Assembly (NCBI GenBank): GCA_016647705.1
Contig: CM028326.1
Coordinates: 1,116,001 to 1,180,000, forward strand
DNA: 64,000 nt
Source: Eucommia ulmoides
Taxonomy: Eukaryota; Streptophyta; Magnoliopsida; Garryales; Eucommiaceae
Reading direction: 5' to 3'
The translations under genes and the position numbers were made by a program. The notes beneath the pieces were generated by a model. That model saw nothing but the letters and a program-made list of their open reading frames with translations, had not been told where the DNA came from and searched no databases. Of this stretch, positions 36,105 through 48,687 are shown in pieces. Within the stretch, counting starts at the first letter, position 1, and every line of letters starts with the position of its first letter.

Positions 36105-36686
36105 CGGCATGTTTGGTTGGATGGAATCGAGGGCGGAATGGAATCGTATTCCGCCCTCGATTCCTATTCCGTTGTTTGGTTCTCCAATGGAATCACTAGA
36201 ATGCAATTGGATGGAATGAGATTCCATTTGAAATGGGGTGGAATGAGATTCCAACCCAATGGAATCAATATCTTAAATTACATGATAGCCCTTGTAATTA
36301 AGCCCTTAAAAATTGAGAACAAAAACAGAAATTAAAGAATAGAAACTGAAAATTGAGAACAAAAATAAAAATTAGAGAACGAAAACTTAAAATTGAGTTG
36401 AATGGTGAAATATAATAAAATGAGAAAAGGAATAGTATAGTGAAATATAATAAAATTTTATTATAACCAACCAAGAAAAGAATGGAATAATAATTTTATA
36501 AAGGTAAAATGAAAAATTTATTATATTTTACTATTCCATTCTTTTTTTCATTTCATACCAACTAAACAAGAGAATTTCATACCAACTAAACAAGAGAATG
36601 GAATAGTGATTCCATTCACAATTTCATTCCATTACTTCTTCCATTTCATTTCACCCTCATTCCATTCCGTCCAACTAAACATGCCA
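36105..36686. mobile_element. Tourist-like MITE, sibling of 16213-17365
   Basis: Ends CGGCATGTTTGGTTGG and the inverse CCAACTAAACATGCCA, flanked by TAA (36102-36104, 36687-36689). The outer and middle parts match 16213-17365 in opposite orientation. It carries only a few ATTGAGAACAAAAA units, showing the unexpanded state. It splits the G-rich unclassified repeat at 35870-37070. Confidence 0.8.
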
Positions 36687-36689
36687 TAA

Positions 36690-38750
36690 GAGTTTTGGGG
36701 AAAAATGCTACACAATTGCTCTAGAATAAATAATGAGCATTATCTTATGGCATTGATTGCCTCTTGGTATTTATAAGAGTTGGAGAGTAATTAGTTTCGC
36801 TAATTGGAGTGGTGAACGCGGTTAATTAGTCGAAAACCATGCGCTTAGTCCTTGATGGAGTATTTGAGGAGATAATCAATGGGATTGGGTTTTGTGACCC
36901 ACTGTGAATGACCAATGACTTGATCCAATCCAATTGAGAAGAACGATCTTGTTGAAGAGTAACCAAATCTTCGTAGATTGCCCTTCAGAGACCAGAGGAG
37001 AACATGAAGGATATACACGTGTCAAGGGTCTGAATGCTAACGAGGTGACGCCCAGAAACACCACCATCAAAGTTATTTTTTCAATTTATTATGAGTAAAT
37101 GGAATTAAAATGTAATTTTTTAAGTAGAGAGGACTCCACACGTGCCAGGCAAAATGGTGAGCACACGTGCTCCACAGATAGTACTGACTACTAAAATAAT
37201 ATAAAATAATGAATGAATGATTGGAAGCCCTTGAAAGAGGAAGTTTTCTAAGCCTGAAAATGATTAATTAGAAGAAGTACAAAGTATCTGACCTTAATCT
37301 CACTACCCAAAATATTATTATTTTTGATTAAGGAATAATTAATCATGCTTAAATTAGATTAGATTGAAGCCCACTAAGTGTTCCCCTTAAAAATTCACTT
37401 CCCCAAGTCATTGAAAATGGACCCCATTATCCCACTCTTAACATCTTCCTCCCCCCCTTTTTTTTTTTTTTTTAAATTCTCAATTAATCAAAACATTAAT
37501 TATATGGGGATCACAGTAACGGGTGCACCGAGGACTTAAATCACGGTAAATAACTTCCGGCGTGAGTAAATATAGGAAATACGTATAATTTCTGATTTGA
37601 ATATATAGAGGATTTTGAACTTACCTCTAGCCCTCAACACTTTAGATAATTTATAGATTTTCATTTGGCGAGAAAACGTGGAAAGAGAGCACCTGATAGC
37701 GGATGTAACGAATCTGTTGAGATGATATATTCTCAGCGTGAGATCCTAGAAGTGAACAATGTCACTCTAACGAACATTTCTATCAGGTTGAACCCTGAAT
37801 CTAAATCTTCACGAGTCTGATCCGTCCTTGATCATCGGGTCAATCTCAATCTCGGGCTCAACCCGTTCGTGATCCAATTATAAAATTAAAGACCAAATTA
37901 TCCTTCATTATAAAATAACAACAATAAATAATAATTCAATTGGAAACTTTGTAGGATAATGATGTAATCACAACTAAACAAACCAATATTAGCCAATACC
38001 AAACTAGTGGACATAATTAATTCCTCAAGTCATAGGTTTTTTTTTTTTTTTTTTTTTGGGAAAAAAAGAAGGGAAAATGGGTTCTTCAACTTCTATTTTA
38101 TGGTTCTTTTGTGCCTGAAGTCAATGTATCATCCTATCCAAGGATGGGGTCTTGCATATGGTTTCCACTTATGACTTTAAACTAATTAATTTCAAGATAA
38201 TACTAACATTTTCTCTCTTTTGTTAAAAAAAAACATGTAACAATAAATATTAAAGAGACTTAACCATCTAGTGATACTAAATTTCATTATGAAATTTGAC
38301 ACCTTAACTTAGTTTAACGGTTTAACGGTTATCTAGTGTGATTCTCTAGTGAAAGATTTAGTGTTCAAAACTGTTTCTAACTATGTGTACCAAAATAATA
38401 AAAAATTTGAAACTTTACACCCGTGAAGTTTGACATAAATCTTGCTTTGGTCCCAAAGTTTCAATTTTAACATATAACACCTTAAAGTTTGTATCATTAT
38501 TCCAGTTACAGTCTCGATCATTATTTGCATTATAATTTTGGATTGAAAACAATCACTTAACATGCACATGTTTTTAATAGATTTTATGGACAATTCCAGC
38601 CTCGTCCTTCCATCCCATTCTTCCCACACAAATAGTCATAGACTTTTTAAAAATATTGTAAGGGGAAAGGAAAGATCTAAAATACCCGTGAAATCCCTTT
38701 AAAAGTAGTTTGGTACACAATAATCGATTGTTTGTTGTATGAAATTGTAT
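36690..38750. other. Intergenic, no gene recognised
   Basis: The right half of the repeat split by the MITE (to about 37070), then AT-rich sequence with T-runs near 37450 and 38040. About 38395-38550 holds another copy of the TTGGTCCCAAAG-type dispersed repeat. There is no protein similarity. Confidence 0.4.
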
Positions 38751-38789
38751 TGGAGTTATTGACGTGGGCGGAAATAATTATGTAACTTT

Positions 38790-39410
38790 AGCACTTCAAT
38801 GGTGGAAAGTGTTAGGTTTATCCTAGATCGGTTGTCGAAGCGGTTGGTGGTCAAATTATAATGCAAGGAAAAATCTCACCCTATCAGCTAAACTTGGGTT
38901 AAGAGAGGTTCAAAACTACCCTATACTAGCACGAGAGCTCATGATATAACATATTTGGCCCAATAGTTATGAAGGAAGAGACTTGTCGAGTGTTAGCTAA
39001 TCCAAAGGCTCGATATGTGAGGGTTGAGTTTCGTACACATCGGGTGTGGAAGGGTCTAATAGTCAAGTTATAAGTGTAAGGGAAAGACTCACCTCATGAG
39101 CTAACTTTTGGGTTTGAAAGATGCCGAAAATTGTCCTATTGGGTTTGAAAGATGCCGAAAATTGTCCTACACCGGTATTAGACCCCATCTTACAACATTT
39201 TTGCCCCAATAGCTACGGAGAGAGAGATTAGTCAAGAGTTAACCAATCCAAAGATCCGATGTGTGAGGAGGAGATTGTTCGATTTATCTCGCATTAGTTG
39301 TGAAATGGATTGGTGATCAAATTATAAGTGTGAGAAGAAATCTCACCCCATGAGTTAACTTTGAAGATCAAGAAATGCCCAACACCATCCTACACAAAGC
39401 GTCAAAACCC
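38790..39410. repeat. Three diverged ~190-bp tandem repeats
   Basis: Repeating strings are GGTGGTCAAATTATAA / AGTCAAGTTATAAGTG / GGTGATCAAATTATAAGTG, each followed by a CTCACC(C)…GAGCTAAC-like segment and a TACACC-like end, at roughly 38848, 39060 and 39312. A 37-bp exact-looking direct duplication (TTGGGTTTGAAAGATGCC and beyond) sits at 39111-39170. Confidence 0.6.
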
Positions 39411-39812
39411 CATTTTTAAGTTTCCTTGTTTATAGCTTTGCTACTCATAAAGTTACAATCTTTGATGGGAACAAAAATGGGAACTAAGAAATGTTCCAAG
39501 AGATTTTGATGACCTATTAGGTGACCTAATCAAAGTATTTAGTGGGAGGGAAGGAAAAGTAAACAATAGAATATAAAGATTTGACAAATCTCTTCTTCCA
39601 TTAATCAAATCCTAGAACAACAAATGTCAAACCCTCTCTCTCCCTCTATTTCTTTTCCTTTTATCTGCTCCAATTAACTACCCCAACTTCCCTTGGACCC
39701 ACAACATAGATTCCTAACTCATTACTTCATCTTCCTCCATTAAACTAAAGTGTTCTTCTTCTTCTCTACTATATACATACATGCTTTTTCCCCAAAAATG
39801 AAAGAAAAAAAA

Positions 39813-41278
39813 ATGGAGAACTCCATGGCTTCCATGAGCAAATCTCTCTCTTCCAAAACAAGAACATCAGAATCACCTGAGGAGAGCAGTTGGACTTTTT
39901 ACTTTGATGACTTCTCAAACGAGGAACAAAGTCCATTCTGTTCTGGGTATGGGAACACTTCTCTACTTTCTGATGCATCTTCTTCTTCTGCGGTGGTGGT
40001 GAAGAAGAATGATCAGGCCATGGGATTTTCTTGGGATAAAAGTAGTCAGAGATTGAGTTTCAAGAAGAGGAGAACTAGGGAAGCAAAGGTTGATGAGGCT
40101 TTGGAGGATACTGCTAGCTCCCCAGTAAATAGTCCCAAGGTCAGATTTTTAATCTATGATATGTTCTTGAGGAAGGTTTCATTAATACATGAATTTATAG
40201 TTTTTTTTTTGTCTGCAGGTTTCTTCTTATATCAGTCACTTGAATATGAACCTACAAAAAGATGATAATACAGACAGTTCAATGGTAAAGTATAATTTAA
40301 TTTTTGTTTTTTCTTCATGCGGTTATTTGTTTATTTTTATTTTTATTTTTTTAACTAATTGATAAAAGAAACACTTTTTACCTAAAAATATAAGAAAAAA
40401 GTCAAAAATGTATATATATATATGTATATTTTACAATGCACTAATAAAATTTTGCTTTTATTTGGTTAATGACACTTTACTCCCTATAATTTGACCGAAT
40501 TATACTTTATATTCCTGTGGTATATTTCTAAACACTTATCCCTGTGGCTCAGATTAAAGTGTGATGGTTACATCTTTCGTTAAAGTTAACGATCAAACTT
40601 CAAAAGTCAAAATTAATAAATCATTTAATATTAATTGACATAACCAAATTGGATAATATCCGTTTGTCCTTTTTTTTGTTTTGTTTCTCTTTTTTTTATT
40701 CTCCTGGGTTGGGTCGAGTTGGGTATAAATGAAATTTATTATGTTATGAAATTATATTAATTATTTAACCGTTACATTTAAGTATGAACCATAGGATATA
40801 TAAGTGCTGATGAAAAATACTACAAGAGGATAAAGTGCAATTTTGTTATTTTATAGGGGTACACAGTGTAATTATTCTTCATCCAAACGAATTTTATAGA
40901 TGGTAAAGAGAATTTAGATAAAAAAAAAAGTTCTAGTTGATCGATCTCTTAAAACATAATTTTTTTTTTTTATAAAAAAAAGCTAACTAGTTTTTGTTTT
41001 TCGAAATTGTTAATTAAAATCATCTATTATTTAAAAAAAAAAAAAAAAAAAAAAAAAACTTTCTCAATGCAATATTTAAGAAAAGTGTAACCAAACAGCG
41101 CCTAACAAAGTTCACGCTTTTGGCTCATGTATTTCTGTAGAAGAAGAGTGGTACCTCTGGCCATAAAGATGAAAGCAGTGAAGTTGGGATTGCAGAAAGG
41201 GATAGTGAATTCACAGAGTTGAAGAAAAGGGGACTGTGTTTGGTGCCTGTTTCATTGTTCACAAACTACCTTGGTTAG
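39813..41278 (+). CDS. VUP-like protein (vascular-related unknown protein family)
   Basis: Plant-specific small protein family without a known enzymatic fold; family members are linked by name to vascular tissue. Exons 39813-40139, 40219-40284 and 41141-41278 (531 nt, 176 aa). The diagnostic parts are SPEESSWTFYFDDFSNEE near the N-terminus, SLLSDASSSSAVVVKK, the basic stretch FKKRRTREAKVDE, and the C-terminal ELKKRGLCLVPVSLFTNYLG. I used the ATG of MENSMASMSK; in-frame ATGs at 39798 and 39750 are also possible, but the latter lies at a TATA-like ACTATATAC and would give an unusual Phe-rich start. A TATA-like ATATAAAG lies at 39571 with a CTCTCTCTCC leader after it. Intron 2 contains a MITE. 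Confidence 0.82.
40468..40876. mobile_element. MITE in intron 2 of the VUP-like gene
   Basis: Left end resembles AATGACACTTTACTCCC, right end is inverted (GGGGTACACAGTGTAATTA). The interior resembles the terminal repeats of 23316-24237 (CCCTGTGG, AAAGTGTGATGGTTACAT). Boundaries are approximate, and it has no ORF. Confidence 0.5.
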
Positions 41279-42009
41279 ATGATCACTTTAGCATATGCAT
41301 CTATATCCATGGACAAATTCTATATATATATATACCTGTACAATCCCATGAATAAATGAATGATAATCAAGAAGATGATGTATCAAAGAAACCCCTCTCT
41401 TCATCAGAAGAATAAAAAATAAAAAAATTCCTGCTCTACTCGGTGTTTATTTTGATAAAATTTGGGGTTTTGACACTCTGTGCCCCAGAAGTTTGAGCAT
41501 TATTTTATTTGGGCCCTATAGCTTTAATTTGAATATATAAGACCTTGAAGTTCCATAATCATCACACATTCGTTTAAATCAGTAACTCCATTACAGGTTT
41601 GAAGGACAAACAATCAACTGCCGTGCACCCAACTATTTTTAGGGGGACTATATGGGAATTTTTAACCTCTTCATTTCCCTCGTACAAATTTTCTACCAAA
41701 AAAACTGTGCATGTCGTGATATATATATATATTTTAGAGTATTTGGGCGAGAAGGAGAATGTGAGTGTGCGACTGAAGAAGGAGACTGGAATTGCTCATA
41801 AAGTCTCTTAAATACAACAGGTGCATTTTAGGTGACTGTTTTCTGTCCAATAATTTAATGGAGATAATGACTTGGGTTGTTTTACAATTTTTGGAGGAGA
41901 CTGGAATTACCCATAAAGTCTCTTCAAAACAATCAGTGCAATGGAGGTGACTGTTTTCCATCCAAAATTATAATGGAGATAATGACTAGAACTGTAGTAG
42001 GATGATTAA
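41279..42009. other. 3' flank of the VUP-like gene
   Basis: Likely 3' UTR, then a copy of the dispersed TTGGGCCCTATAG repeat (41462-41670). Two similar segments around GGAGACTGGAATT(G/A)C(T/C)CATAAAG lie at 41781 and 41895. No gene. Confidence 0.4.
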
Positions 42010-42642
42010 GGCCTCGTTTGGTTAGTGTTTCCAACCAAACCCAACCCAACCTAGCCAAAAAAATTTGGGTTTGATTTTTGGGAACGCGTTTGGCAAACAC
42101 AAAACTCAACCCAACCCAACCCAAAAAATAGGAATTGATTCTTAAAATCCTAAAAAAACCAGAAACAAAAAAAAGTTGTTTCTTTTTGTGCCCAAAAAAC
42201 TCAATCTAGAGTTTTCAACTTCTGACTTCATCTGCCGGCCGACCACCACCACCCGCTGCCGCCGGCCACCGTCCGACGACCATCGCCGGCCGCCGCCGGC
42301 CATCGTCCGGCGACCGACCGCCGTCTTCGGCCACCTCCGGCGACCTTCCGCTGCCTCCAGCCACCTCCGCCACCGCCGCCAGCCGTCAGACCACCTCGCC
42401 GCCGGTCGTCCAGCCACCGCCGCCGCTGTCCGGCCGCCACCAAACAAAAAAAAAAATTCAAAATAAATAAATTAGTTTTAAGATAAAATCGTTACCAAAC
42501 ACATTCTGTTCTCAGCACAAAACAAAAATTGTCGTTACCAAACGTAATTCTGTTCCCAAAATTCTCAACCTAACCCAATTCAACTCAACCCAACCCATTC
42601 CAGTTGGGTTCAGAAAAGTGGAAACACTAACCAAACGCCACC
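42010..42642. mobile_element. Tourist-like MITE with GC-rich core (family 2)
   Basis: Ends GGCCTCGTTTGGTTAGTG and the inverse CACTAACCAAACGCCACC, with TAA on both flanks (42007-42009, 42643-42645). Arms are nearly identical to 22627-23257. The core at about 42228-42440 is again CCGGCGACC-like but differs clearly in order and length. Confidence 0.82.
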
Positions 42643-42644
42643 TA

Positions 42645-43040
42645 AAAAACTTTAAGGTGTTATATGTTCAAATTGAAACCAGATTTTGTTCAAACTTTAG
42701 AGGTACAAAGTGTCGAAACCTCGTAATTTTTTTAAAAATATTCTTTTTATGAATTGAACCAAAAAGCAAAACACTTTTAAGATTGTAAAGGTTTAAACAA
42801 ACTTAATATAATAGGTGATTCAGTAACTATTATATTAATTTAAGATAGCTTCAAGGTTAGGGTTGACATTCTTGTTCTTAAACCATATTTTATGGGTTAT
42901 ATCTAAGCTGACTTATGAACATACTTGTTATATATAATTCTTAATGAGTTACATATGTCACCAGGAGATGGGAGACCTACATAGATGATCTCAGCATATA
43001 CCCTTTTTTAAACTCTAAAATACCCCATTTGTTTGGCAGA
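42645..43040 (+). pseudogene. Relic of an F-box gene 3' flank
   Basis: 42890-43040 matches the DNA downstream of F-box gene 2 (53530-53660): CTAAGCTGACTTATGAACAT, then GATGATCTCAG and GTTTGGCAGA. The match resumes after the hAT-like element at 44030-44065 (AGAAGGTAACATC). No coding exon survives, so this is the tail of another lost member of the F-box array. Confidence 0.6.
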
Positions 43041-43732
43041 TAGGGATGACATTGGTTCGATTTTGGTCCGATTTTACATAAAACCAAAACCATTAGAAAT
43101 ATATCAAATCAAAATCAAAATCATCGGCTCGGTTTTAAAACCAAACCATTTCAATTTACATAAAACCAAAATCAAAACCGCGAACCGCAAAACCATTTAA
43201 GATTTTTCAATTTTATAAAAACCAAAAATAAAACCAAAACCGTAGATCGTTATTTTTTATATATGAACAAAAACATAACTAAAATATAAAACATAAATTC
43301 TTGAATTTTTTTTTTCACAAAATGATCATAATTAAAGTTTTCAAACAGTAAACATAATTAAAGTTTCTAAACAATAACACATAAACCAAACTCAAATATT
43401 CTAAATCTATTCCAAAATAAACACATAAATCAAACTCAAATATTCTAGATCTAACATGTTATCCGCTTCCGAGAGTCCGCAAAAACTGATCACCGGCAAA
43501 AGTAAGGTAAAGAGCGCGAGATCAAACAGATAAGACTAGTGGCGATGGTGGGCTGGCGATACGAGATCTAACGGCATGGAGAAGCAGGTGGCTTGGGACG
43601 GGGGCAAATTTCGATTCTTTCCATGTTGGGAAGTCGGGAGCGGCTGCGCGATTTGTGAAATGAAAAATGATGAAACCTAACACCTTTACCCACATATATA
43701 TAAGAGGGGTTAAAAGTGTAAATAAATAATAT

Positions 43733-43766
<34 letters not shown>

Positions 43767-44029
43767 AGGTTAAAATGTAAAGATATATAAAAAATAAGGG
43801 TATATATGTAATAAAAATATTTTTAAAATATCGGTTTCAGGGTTTAGTTTGTGTTTCGGTTTATTTCTATCCCAAAACCAAAACCAAAACCAAAATCAAA
43901 ACCAAAACCGCTTTGGTTGCTAATTTCAAAACCAAAATGCAACCAAACCATTTAGTCGGTTTTAAAACCGGGCCATTCAGTTTGATTTTTCTCGGTTACC
44001 CATCGGTTCGATTTTTTGTGGTATCTCTA
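43041..44029. mobile_element. hAT-like MITE, TAGGGATG family, 8-bp TSD
   Basis: Starts TAGGGATGACATTGGTTCG, ends TTTGTGGTATCTCTA. TTGGCAGA is duplicated at 43033-43040 and 44030-44037. The paralogous site at about 53651 (GTTTGGCAGAAGGTAACATC) is empty and carries one copy, which confirms the insertion. The element contains many AAAACCAAAACC strings and a TA microsatellite at 43738-43764. Confidence 0.88.
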
Positions 44030-44037
44030 TTGGCAGA

Positions 44038-44614
44038 AGGTAACATCTACCCATATAGGTTACCATTTATTTATTTTTTGAAATGTATTATATAGAGAGG
44101 TCGTATGTGTGGTGGTGGTTTGCCATTGGAGTGGCGGTAGTGGTTCGCCGTTGGAATGGTGATGTGGTGGTTGGTTTTGCAGTGAAGGAAGATGGAGTGG
44201 TGATTCTGGTTGATTTGCGGAGAAGAAGAAAGAAATGAGATGGATTATGTCAAATTGTATTTTGCACCCTTAATCTTTTAAATGTGTTCCAACATTATCT
44301 CTATAAAATTAAAGAAAATTTGTCCAAAAAATCTAATCTCATAAAAATACCATTTTTTAGAGTTCTGTAATAGTAATTTTTTTTATACATGAGATGGTCT
44401 TTAAAAAATAATTTTTAAAATTTTGGGACTTTTACGAAATAGTATTGACTTTTGTCTTTTAACCGTTAAAAAAATAAGTCTATGGTTGTACTTGTATCTG
44501 AATAACTCTATATAACTCAACCAATTGAAAAGATCTAAGAAATTGAAATGGAACTCCACCTGAAAATTTCAGCAATCTTTAATGCCTTGTCATGTTTTCA
44601 GCTTATTTATATAT
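44038..44614. other. Intergenic, no gene recognised
   Basis: Short continuation of F-box-flank homology, then GTGGTGG-rich sequence (44108-44200) and AT-rich DNA. No reading frame of interest. Confidence 0.4.
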
Positions 44615-46160
44615 GTGGGTGTGTAACGGGCGGTTTGGACTAAAATCGCGAACGAAATTAATGCTAGGTGGGTTGGGTTAGTTTGAACCGTGAACCGTCC
44701 AATGATGTGCGGGTTGGGGTGGGTTGAAGCATATGGATTGACTAGTTTAAACCGTAGGCTACCTAATAGTGTATGAGTTGGGCTAACTAGAACCATGGAT
44801 TGTCCAAGCGGTAAATGAATTTAGGAAGAAATTTTCACAAAGGTAAAGAATGAATTATTATTTAGGAAGAACAAAGATAACAAGATGCAAGAGAAATAAT
44901 TGACGGTAGTTGAAATAGATAAAAACCGTAGGCAACGACTTAGATATTATTTATATAATTACAAAATGACACCTTTTTGTGTTTTACTTGGCGGACGAGT
45001 TGAACCTGTAAAAAAATGGACCAAACCGTGATCCACCCATTCATGTGCGGATTTCAAGGTTTATGACCCGCGTAATGTGCAGGTTATTTTGTAGGGATAT
45101 CACTGGTTCGGTTTTGGTCCGGTTTCATATAAAACCAAAACCATTAGAAATATATCAAATCAAAACCAAAACCAAAACCAAAACCGCCGGTTCGGTTTTA
45201 TAACCAAACTATTTAAATTTACATAAAACCAAAACCGCGAACCGCGAAACCATTTAAGATTTTTTAATTTTATATAAAAAAAAAAGAACCAAAACAGCAG
45301 ATCGTTGTTTTTTATATATAAACAAAAACATAACTAAAATATCAAACATAAAATATTAATTGATTTTATTATATCTATTAGGGCACTATTAATTGACTTT
45401 TAATTTTTTTAAATTTATTTTATTATATCTATTAGAGCACAATTAATTGACCTATAATTAAATTATTCAATTACAATAAGAAACAAAATTGTGTCCTAAT
45501 ATAATTTTTATTTTTAGGGCACTATTTGTTATCCCTTTATATTATATCTTTATATTATATATAGAATATTAATTTTTTTTTCCACTAATTTTATTTTATT
45601 GGGCATTACTTTTTACCCATTAAACATTTGATTATATATTAGTTGTCAATAAAATAATAAAAAAATGAATATTAAAAATATCAAATTTACTTTTATGTGA
45701 CACTTTTAATTTTGTGCCTTGAAAAATACTTTTATAGGGCACATTACATGTAGTGTCCTAATAAAAGTGTCCTAACAGATAATTTTTTTTTTTAGTGAGA
45801 AAGACTAAAATTGTAAATAAATAAATATATCCATATATATTAAAGTTAAAATGTAAATATATTTAAAAAATAAGAATATATATGTATTAAAATATTTTTA
45901 AAATATCTATTTCACGGTTTCGCAATTTGGTTTGTGGTTCGGTTTCGCGGTTCGGTTTCACAGTTTCTATTCCAAAATCAAAACCAAAACCAATACCGGT
46001 TCGGTTGTTAATTTCAAATCCAAAATCGCAATCAAACTATTTAATCGGTTTTCTCTCGGTTATTCATCGGTTCAGTTTTCTATGGCATCCGTAGTTTTTT
46101 GCGCTACGGTTTGGGCGATTTGAATGATTTTGTCGGGTTGGACCGATCTCATGCACGCCC
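44615..46160. mobile_element. hAT-like MITE (outer), interrupted by a second element
   Basis: Outer ends GTGGGTGTGTAACGGGC and the roughly inverse CATGCACGCCC; TTATATAT flanks both (44607-44614, 46161-46168). Internally it carries GGGTTGG and ACCGTGAACCGTCC motifs. The element at 45092-46093 lies within it, so this outer element is older. It ends 88 bp before the start codon of F-box gene 1 and so occupies that promoter. Confidence 0.65.
45092..46093. mobile_element. hAT-like MITE (inner), TAGGGATG family
   Basis: Starts TAGGGATATCACTGGTTCGG, ends CTATGGCATCCGTA. The flanks TTATTTTG and GTTTTTTG agree at six of eight positions, an aged duplication. Internal sequence is close to 43041-44029 (CATTAGAAATATATCAAATC, ACCGCGAACCGC). 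Confidence 0.75.
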
Positions 46161-46248
46161 TTATATATATATGTCAATTCTGCATCACAGCGCAGTAAAT
46201 TCGGGGGGTAAAATAGCGTTCGTTTCGTGCCCTAGGAGATAGATCAGA

Positions 46249-47934
46249 ATGGCGAAACGAAGGAAGCCGACTGAATCAGAAGTGGAATCCGATATGATCA
46301 GCAATCTGCCCGGTAGCTTAATAGGCCATATCCTCTCGTTTCTTCCGACGAAAGATGCCGTAAGAACCAGCGTCTTGTCAACCCACTGGAAGCTACATTG
46401 GACTTCAATTTCCAATTTAGATATTGACGATGAAACGTCCGACAACAGTTGCAACAGCTCTGCTCTTGACAACGGTATGAGTTTCTTGAATTTTGTGTAT
46501 AGGGTGCTGCTACTATGTCGTGCTGAGAACATGAATAAGTTCCGGTTCAGCTGCTGCCAGGGCACCATCGACGATTCACATTTTAATTCCTGGGTTGCTG
46601 CTGTTCTATCACGTAATGTAAGGGAATTTGATATCTTCGTTCGTCTGAAAGGGCATTTTGTTTCCCGTAACCTCCTTAATTGTGGAAATCTAGTTGTACT
46701 AAAACTAGGCATTGGATTTTATCTGAATGTTCCTGCTTTGTTCTGTCTACCTAGTCTTAAAATACTTGATCTAAAAAGGATAAGGTTCGCGGACGATGAA
46801 TCGCTGGCTAGATTCTTCCAAAGCTGTCCTTTGCTTGATGACTTGAGAATAATAGGACATGTTGGGAAAGATTTACGTGTTGTTAATATAATTGCTCCAT
46901 TACTCACGAGATTGGCCATGATTGAGTTGTGTCAAGAACATCTTGATGATTTTTATGAAGAAGATGATGATGACAATTATATTATGTACAAGATTTTGAT
47001 CCATGCGCCAAGTCTCCGTTACCTTGAAGCATGTGATGATGTGCCATTTAGTTATTCATTGCAGAAATTTGAACATCTTGAGATTGCTCGTATTAGTCTT
47101 GATCATTCAGCTAATTCTGAGGTTTCTTTGCCTGCTTTCTTTGAAGCGATATCAGAAGTTCGAGTTTTGCACATAAATGCAGGATTACTCGAGGTTAGTT
47201 AGCTTATCCCTTATTTACAGCACATTACAAACAATTATTTATATTCATTTGATTTGGCTGAAGTTGGACGACTATAAAACGTCAGGGTGTCATGTGTTCG
47301 AATTGAAAATACGGAAATCAAATTAAAATAATTTTAAAATGTTTGGGATGCAAAGTGTCAAAACACCTTATACATACTCTTGTTGAAGTAGGAAGTGAAA
47401 TAGTGAATGATCAACTACTTCACTCCACCAATACTCTTTATAGTATCTGAAATTAAATTCAGTATTATAATTCTTGTAGTTTTACTGATGATTTGTGTTT
47501 GTTTATGAAGTTTATGCGCGGTTACCATGGTCGACTTCCAATGCTTCATAGTGTCACTGTTTTGAGAATCTCGCAGCCCGACCTTGGCAATGAATGGGAC
47601 ATGCTACCTAATCTACTGCATCTCTTGCCAAATCTAGAAATTCTCGACTTCAAATGGGTAAAGCTGAACATTCTCTGATGAGAATGATTATATAGATTGC
47701 TACATTCTTGAATAATAACTTATTTTTTGTGATCAGGGAATTACATACGATCTCTTGGGCAAGGATGAGCGGCATATGGCTTGGGATCCACCGGGGGAGG
47801 TGCCTTCTTGTTTACAGTCTTGCCTCAGGGTAATAAAAATCAACTTTTATGAAGGGATGAGTGATGAGTTATATTTTGTGAACTATTTCCTGAAGAATGC
47901 TAAAGTTTTGAGGACGTTGGAATTGAAACGTTAG
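46249..47934 (+). CDS. F-box/FBD/LRR-repeat protein 1
   Basis: Predicted substrate-recognition subunit of an SCF ubiquitin ligase; substrate unknown. Exons 46249-47193, 47511-47657 and 47737-47934 (1290 nt, 429 aa). The F-box is at residues ~17-60 ([20 protein letters not shown]). LRR-like segments follow (NLVVLKLG, LPSLKILDLKRIRF, SCPLLDDLRIIG). An acidic patch YEEDDDDNY is at about 236. The FBD region is in the last two exons (WDPPGEVPSCLQSCLRVIKI, YFLKNAKVLRTLELKR). For exon 2 I used the acceptor after GTTTATGAAG; an earlier AG at 47479 would bring stop codons into frame. All exons are intact, and homology with gene 2 covers exons and introns. Confidence 0.9.
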
Positions 47935-48687
47935 TAGGCATAGTTTACCCCTTGCTGCTAACATGATTAACTTACCTTTTGATGCTACTAAGGTGATCAA
48001 ACTCTCTTTTTATGTAACCATCAAATACTAGAATGCGATGCAAGTTAACGTTTTTGAAGTGTTATATCTAAAGCTGACTTGTGAACATACTTGCTATATA
48101 TGGGGATTTTTTTTTTCTTTTAGGTTAAGGTGCATCAGGGCCAGTTTACGCGCACCCAGGAAATGAAAACATTCAAGTTTTTGTATGCTTTTTTTCCAAA
48201 TCATGATTTTTTGTATGTAGAGGTAAGAATGTGTATATCTGATCCTCTCTCGACTCCACCAGAAACATTTTAGCATTGAAAATTTGAAAGAAAAAAAAAT
48301 GCAAATATCATTTACCTGATGATTGTATGATGGATGCAATCTTTATTTTCTGCATAGTTGTACTTCTATCAACGAAGTCGACGAGGCAACTAAATGGACT
48401 GGTTGGAGTTTGACCATGATCATATAGTTTCGGTTTTGATCTCATAATTTAAAACCGAAGCAGTTTTATGGTTTTGGTTTTTGCATTATAATTGCGAAAC
48501 CGAACCAGAAAATCAAATAGCATGTTGGTTGTTTGGGGTCTATTTTTGTATATATTATCTACAATATTTCTTTATATTTAAAATTTTATGTATATATATG
48601 TATATGTATTATCACTAGGTTTATCATTTACTTATTTGTTTTTTCTTACCTTTGAATTTTATGTTTTATACTTATGTTCAGGATGTC
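47935..48687. other. F-box gene 1 downstream DNA
   Basis: Matches the DNA downstream of gene 2 (from 53170), including GATCAAACTCT, TGACCATGATCATATAG and GCAGTTTTATGG-like strings, so the duplication unit includes several hundred bases beyond the gene. It lacks the SINE found in the gene 2 copy. Confidence 0.5.

Noticed and set aside
39750..39812. Upstream start giving a Phe-rich N-terminus for the VUP-like protein
   Set aside because: The segment overlaps a TATA-like sequence, and the family normally starts close to the acidic/Ser-rich motif, so the ATG at 39813 is preferred.
46185..46919. Minus-strand frames over F-box exon 1 (also 51474-51773 and 55653-55835)
   Set aside because: Antisense shadows of the F-box coding exon, repeated in each paralogue.
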